The notes beneath the pieces are model-generated. The model did not search any database, was not told where the DNA came from, and saw nothing but the letters and a program-made list of their open reading frames with translations. A stretch of DNA of 8,793 nt, from assembly GCA_017466965.1 (NCBI GenBank), contig JAFTTD010000362.1, positions 1 to 8,793 on the forward strand, written 5' to 3'. Made by a program: the position numbers and the translations under genes. Shown here in pieces: positions 7,212-8,793 of this stretch. Source of the stretch: Bacteroidaceae bacterium (GTDB lineage: Bacteria > Bacteroidota > Bacteroidia > Bacteroidales > Bacteroidaceae). Every line of letters begins with the position of its first letter. Positions within the stretch are counted from its first letter, which is position 1.

Positions 7212-7219
7212 TACCTTTG
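7212..7219 (+). promoter_or_regulatory. Bacteroidetes -7 promoter element for paaK
   Basis: TACCTTTG at 7212-7219 matches TAnnTTTG exactly and lies 34 bases before the paaK ATG, in the short gap after the DUF3791-like stop. The -33 position, inside the end of that gene, is only weakly matched (GTTT at 7188-7191). It suggests paaK can be expressed independently of the ior operon. Confidence 0.6.
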
Positions 7220-7253
7220 CATCTAAGGTTGAAAATAATTACACATATATACT

Positions 7254-8552
7254 ATGATTTGGAATCCGAATAAAGAATGTATGGGTCGCGAGCAAATGCG
7301 TGAATTGCAGGGCAAGCGACTTCAGAAATTGGTAAAATACGTTTACCATAATGTTCCTTTCTATAGGAACAAGATGCAGGAGATGGATCTTTCTCCTGAA
7401 GATATTCGCACTATTGATGATATTGTGAAACTTCCGTTTACTACCAAACAAGACTTACGCGACAATTATCCCTATGGATTGCAAGCGGCACCTCCTTCTG
7501 AGATAGTACGTGTTCATGCTTCAAGCGGTACTACCGGTAATCCTACTATTGTTGGTTATACTCGCAAAGACTTGTCGGTGTGGTCGGAGGTTATGGCGCG
7601 TTGTCTTACAGCATACGGTGTGACTCGTGATGACACATTCTCTGTTGCGTATGGTTATGGTCTGTTTACTGGCGGACTCGGTGCTCATTACGGAGTAGAG
7701 AATCTCGGCGCAACAGTTATCCCTACTTCTACGGGAAACACTGAAAAACATATCCGACTAATCCGTGACTTGAAGATTAGCGGTATTGCCTGCACACCAT
7801 CGTATGCTCTCTACCTTGCTGAAACTCTTGAAAAAATGGGGCTGAGCAAGGAAGACATTGGTCTGCGCATTGGAGCATTCGGTGCTGAGCCTTGGACTGA
7901 GAACATGCGCAAGGAAATAGAGGAGCGTCTCGGTCTGAAGGGTTACAACATCTATGGTCTGAGCGAAATTATGGGACCAGGTGTTTCTTACGAATGTGAG
8001 GAACAGAACGGTTCACACATCTGTGAAGACCACTTCTATCCTGAAATCATTAATCCTGATACGCTTGAGCAGTTGCCATACGGAACTCAGGGAGAACTCG
8101 TGTTCACAACTCTCACAAAGGAAGGTATGCCTGTGCTCCGCTATCGCACAAAAGACCTCTGCACACTCTTTGACGATCCATGCCCTTGCGGACGCACCGC
8201 TGTGAAGATGGGACGCATCGTTGGTCGCAGTGACGACATGCTCATCATCCGAGGTATTAATGTCTTCCCTTCACAAGTTGAAAGCGTCATTCTTGAAATG
8301 CCAGAGTTCGAACCTCAATATATGCTTGTTGTTGACCGAATCAACAACCTTGACACTCTTCAGGTGCAAGTTGAAGTTCGCAAGGACTATTTCAGCGATG
8401 ACCTCGGAAGCATGATTGCAATGAAGAAACGTTTGGCAGACAAACTAAAGAGCGTACTTTCTATCAGTGCCGATGTGAAGCACATGGAACCTAACAGCAT
8501 TGAAAGAAGCCAAGGAAAAGGCAAACATGTGATAGACAAGCGAAAATATTAG
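7254..8552 (+). CDS. paaK: Phenylacetate-CoA ligase (AMP-forming), PaaK family
   Basis: A 432-residue cytoplasmic adenylate-forming enzyme that joins an arylacetate to CoA with ATP, releasing AMP and pyrophosphate. Length matches bacterial PaaK (about 430-440). Motifs in order: P-loop SSGTTGNP at 90-97, YGLSE at 234-238 (adenine and Mg-ATP site), YRTKDL at 297-302 with ribose-binding Asp301, CPCGR near 309-313, hinge region GRSDDMLIIRG from 324, and the C-terminal GKGKHVIDKR with Lys422 as probable catalytic lysine. In Bacteroidales, paaK-like genes commonly lie next to iorAB and an ACT-domain gene, as here. No oxygen-dependent phenylacetate degradation genes (paaABCDE) are present, so the thioester is more likely passed to or received from IorAB. 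Substrate could be phenylacetate, 4-hydroxyphenylacetate or indoleacetate. Confidence 0.93.
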   Translation: MIWNPNKECMGREQMRELQGKRLQKLVKYVYHNVPFYRNKMQEMDLSPEDIRTIDDIVKLPFTTKQDLRDNYPYGLQAAPPSEIVRVHASSGTTGNPTIVGYTRKDLSVWSEVMARCLTAYGVTRDDTFSVAYGYGLFTGGLGAHYGVENLGATVIPTSTGNTEKHIRLIRDLKISGIACTPSYALYLAETLEKMGLSKEDIGLRIGAFGAEPWTENMRKEIEERLGLKGYNIYGLSEIMGPGVSYECEEQNGSHICEDHFYPEIINPDTLEQLPYGTQGELVFTTLTKEGMPVLRYRTKDLCTLFDDPCPCGRTAVKMGRIVGRSDDMLIIRGINVFPSQVESVILEMPEFEPQYMLVVDRINNLDTLQVQVEVRKDYFSDDLGSMIAMKKRLADKLKSVLSISADVKHMEPNSIERSQGKGKHVIDKRKY

Positions 8553-8582
8553 TTTTCAAGCCATTGGGGTTTGGGACTGACG

Positions 8583-8604
8583 AAGTGACAGCACATATTC
8601 ACTT
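8583..8604. repeat. Short inverted repeat after paaK
   Basis: AAGTGA (8583-8588) and TCACTT (8599-8604) are reverse complements across a 10-base loop, 30 bases after the paaK stop. No T-run follows, so a terminator is unlikely. It may be a minor mRNA processing or stability hairpin, or chance. Confidence 0.25.
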
Positions 8605-8606
8605 AT

Positions 8607-8663
8607 GAAACTGCAAACTGGTATTTCACCCTTAACCCGGAAACTAAAAAACTCAGAAACTCA
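8607..8663. repeat. GAAACT direct repeats in the paaK-ACT spacer
   Basis: GAAACT occurs at 8607, 8640 and 8656, and AAACTCA is directly repeated at 8649-8655 and 8657-8663. They lie just before the ACT-domain start in the 129-base spacer. No TAnnTTTG promoter was found there, so the ACT gene is probably read from the paaK promoter. Low-complexity A-rich sequence makes chance repetition plausible. Confidence 0.3.
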
Positions 8664-8681
8664 AAAACAAAAAAAGCTAAT

Positions 8682-8793
8682 ATGACTATAAAACAAGTAT
8701 CTGTATTCCTTGAAAACAAGACAGGAAGAATAAACCACGTCACTAAGATATTGGCGGCAAACGGTATAAACATGCACGCTTTCAGCATGGCTG
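8682..8793 (+). CDS. ACT-domain protein, N-terminal part (runs off window)
   Basis: The window holds 37 codons, starting MTIKQVSVFLENKTGR. VFLENKTGRINHVTKIL followed by ANGINMHAFSMA is the opening beta-alpha-beta of an ACT domain, with the GR turn where amino-acid ligands usually bind at the domain interface. Such proteins next to paaK in Bacteroidales are small (roughly 140 residues, from memory) and carry ACT domains without an enzyme. It may sense an aromatic amino acid or related acid and modulate the pathway; ligand and target are unknown. The start is the only ATG that gives the full first strand. The C-terminus lies beyond 8793. Confidence 0.85.
   Translation, partial: MTIKQVSVFLENKTGRINHVTKILAANGINMHAFSMA

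Noticed and set aside
8603..8788. 61-codon minus-strand frame with a hydrophobic product
   Set aside because: It is antisense to the ACT-domain gene and spans the A-rich spacer, whose complement is rich in Phe and Leu codons. It has no promoter or domain.
1..8793. CRISPR array, IS element, tRNA or rRNA genes
   Set aside because: No spaced repeats, terminal inverted repeats with a transposase gene, cloverleaf or rRNA-like sequence was seen on either strand.

Overview
The window looks like chromosomal DNA of a Bacteroidales bacterium, probably Prevotella-like. Three sites match the Bacteroidetes -7 promoter element TAnnTTTG exactly. Most start codons lack a Shine-Dalgarno sequence. The first full gene is a secreted protein with a DUF6055/DUF4859-like architecture and a short C-terminal tail typical of that order. 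Genus assignment is an inference. All recognisable genes are on the + strand.

Layout: (1) positions 1-79 hold the last codons of an unidentified gene, followed by a small hairpin. (2) 185-2320 encodes a large secreted protein with an HEIGH zinc-protease-like motif, closed by a strong hairpin terminator at 2373-2402. (3) A promoter at 2459-2490 starts the metabolic block: a nitrilase-superfamily omega-amidase-like enzyme, then iorA and iorB (indolepyruvate:ferredoxin oxidoreductase, ATGA overlap), then a PLP aminotransferase 7 bases later. (4) A weak AT-rich terminator overlaps a promoter driving a 75-residue DUF3791-like protein at 6977-7204. (5) Another TAnnTTTG promoter precedes paaK (arylacetate-CoA ligase), followed after 129 bases by the start of an ACT-domain gene that runs off the window.

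Together, PaaK, IorAB and the aminotransferase connect arylacetates, aryl-acetyl-CoA, arylpyruvates and aromatic amino acids. The route can in principle run either way. The AMP-forming ligase and the omega-amidase-like enzyme (which would pull a glutamine-dependent transamination forward) favour synthesis of Phe/Tyr/Trp from scavenged arylacetates by reductive carboxylation, with the ACT protein as a possible amino-acid sensor. That direction is inferred, not shown. IorA lacks the C-terminal ferredoxin domain of archaeal IorA, so it must use a separate electron carrier not encoded here.

No rRNA, tRNA, CRISPR array, insertion sequence or phage gene was seen. Every stretch longer than 300 bases is occupied by a gene.
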